The position numbers and the translations under genes were made by a program. The notes under the pieces are model-generated. The model saw only the letters and a program-made list of their open reading frames with translations, was not told where the DNA came from and made no database searches. A DNA stretch of 6,352 nt from Candidatus Latescibacterota bacterium (GTDB lineage: Bacteria > JAAXHH01 > JABIQT01): assembly GCA_018667995.1 (NCBI GenBank), contig JABIQT010000382.1, positions 1 to 6,352 of the forward strand, read 5' to 3'. This document shows positions 5,673 to 6,352 of the stretch, in pieces (position 1 is the first letter of the stretch; each line of letters starts with the position of its first letter).

Positions 5673-6352
5673 TCAGACCGAGTGAACGGGCTGCGATCTC
5701 TTCCACCGCCTGAAATAGCCGAGTACTCAGAATTTAGGTGTCTGCCGGTGACGTTGCAGCATTCAGCGCTGTCACCTGTGTAACTCTCGGTCTCGGACAT
5801 TTGATGCCGCCAAGCACGCTCCGGTACCATTTCCGGACATAACCTGTCGCGATGCTCATTGAGGCAGGAACATGCGACATCGTGACCATCGTGCTGAAGT
5901 GCGTCGGAAGATATCCAAGACCAGAGGAAGGCCTGTGGAGACCATCGCATAGCTCCCGACGTTCAAGGCAGGCCGGTTGCCGATGACCTTAAATTCGATC
6001 CGCAGGATCTTCGGTTAATCGTATGGTTTCCTACCCCCGTCCCCAATTTCGAACACGTTCAGGATTCGCTATGTTGACATTCATTGTATATTGCCCTGTG
6101 CTGTAATGCATCGGGCAGGTCTAAGAGACGACACCGTCGTAAACAGGCATGCGCCACGGTGATTATTGGGACAACGGGGGCTCTAAGTTACTGCATCATC
6201 CGTTAATACCTTGGGCGGCGATCTAACCACGCTGCGGGACAGAAAGATCGAACCAGGGAATACTTCTTCAGAGTATTCGAACCAGAGTATTTCGGCCTGG
6301 TCACCGATCCTGCCCGATGTGTGGCGAGAGCGAACACAGGTTGCCAGATTGC
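5673..6352. other. Gene-poor 3' flank with no convincing coding sequence
   Basis: Stops are frequent in all three + frames up to about 6226. A reverse-strand reading over 5504-5950 lies partly antisense to the preceding gene, is rich in Ser/Arg/Cys and resembles no family. A 57-codon open stretch ending at TGA 6071-6076 (reading about PVADDLKFDPQDLRLIVWF near 5970-6030) has no start codon and no recognisable domain. All three + frames are open over the last 120 or so bases, so a gene beginning or decaying past the right edge cannot be excluded, but no ribosome binding site plus start is seen. Small inverted repeats occur: GATCC-GCA-GGATC at 5997-6009, ACGAC-ACC-GTCGT at 6128-6140, and the 8-bp palindrome GAGTACTC at 5721-5728. 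No tRNA, rRNA or CRISPR pattern is visible. It may be a true intergenic region or a decayed gene. Confidence 0.6.
6248..6291. repeat. Short cluster of overlapping direct and inverted repeats
   Basis: TCGAACCAG occurs at 6248-6256 and again at 6277-6285. CAGAGTATT occurs at 6269-6277 and 6283-6291, a 14-bp period. GAATACT at 6258-6264 and AGTATTC at 6272-6278 form a perfect 7-bp inverted repeat around a 7-nt loop. The units interlock within 44 bp. The layout could be an operator for a regulator of a gene to the right of the window, or a remnant of local duplication; no promoter box is visible to decide between these. Confidence 0.5.

Noticed and set aside
5747-5776. GGTGAC/GTCACC inverted repeat 75 nt after the last stop, as a terminator
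   Set aside because: Only 6-bp arms around an 18-nt loop with patchy pairing and no following T-run.
5504-5950. 148-codon reverse-strand frame spanning the end of protein 4 and the 3' flank
   Set aside because: Its C-terminal third is antisense to protein 4; the rest is compositionally odd (Ser, Arg, Cys, Trp) with no domain and no evident ribosome binding site.
6074-6107. Possible promoter: perfect TTGACA at 6074-6079 with TGTAAT at 6102-6107
   Set aside because: The boxes are 22 bp apart instead of about 17, the nearer TATATT at 6087 is too close, and no gene clearly starts downstream.
6248-6291. tRNA T-arm (GGTTCGAA-like on the - strand)
   Set aside because: Bases flanking the loop do not form a 5-bp stem, and no acceptor, D or anticodon arm can be drawn.

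Overview
The window carries one 5'-truncated gene and four complete genes, all on the + strand, followed by about 680 bp in which no convincing gene is visible. GC content is moderate (by eye mid-50s percent). Starts are ATG or GTG, preceded by purine-rich Shine-Dalgarno sequences, so this is bacterial chromosomal DNA. Nothing fixes the taxon. Arrays of divergent URO-D-fold proteins beside DUF4091 (GH123-like) proteins are, from general knowledge, typical of glycan-degrading and often uncultivated lineages (Planctomycetota/Lentisphaerota, Armatimonadota, Poribacteria, Latescibacterota and similar). That assignment is inference.

Layout: (1) 3-1043 is the C-terminal part of a DUF4091 glycoside-hydrolase-like protein whose 5' end lies outside the window. 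(2) After a 185-nt spacer, four consecutive genes at 1229-2284, 2324-3394, 3452-4624 and 4641-5672 encode proteins of 351, 356, 390 and 343 residues. All four look like members of the uroporphyrinogen decarboxylase / cobalamin-dependent methyltransferase superfamily (URO-D fold: HemE, MtaA, MtbA, CmuA). Spacings of 39, 57 and 16 nt and ribosome binding sites before each start suggest one transcript. (3) 5673-6352 holds only short repeats and short open stretches.

None of the four proteins has the N-terminal arginine-rich RQAGRY-type substrate signature of true heme-pathway HemE. Each keeps a histidine motif at the position of the H-x-C zinc site of corrinoid methyltransferases, but with a different partner residue: H-M-H, H-L-D, H-A-C and H-T-H. 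The reading I favour is a set of paralogous (de)methylases or related TIM-barrel enzymes acting on different substrates or at different steps, possibly on methylated or methoxylated compounds released from glycans by the upstream hydrolase-like protein. The fold assignment is well supported. Methyl transfer and the link to glycans are inference, and no corrinoid-binding protein or activase is visible in the window.
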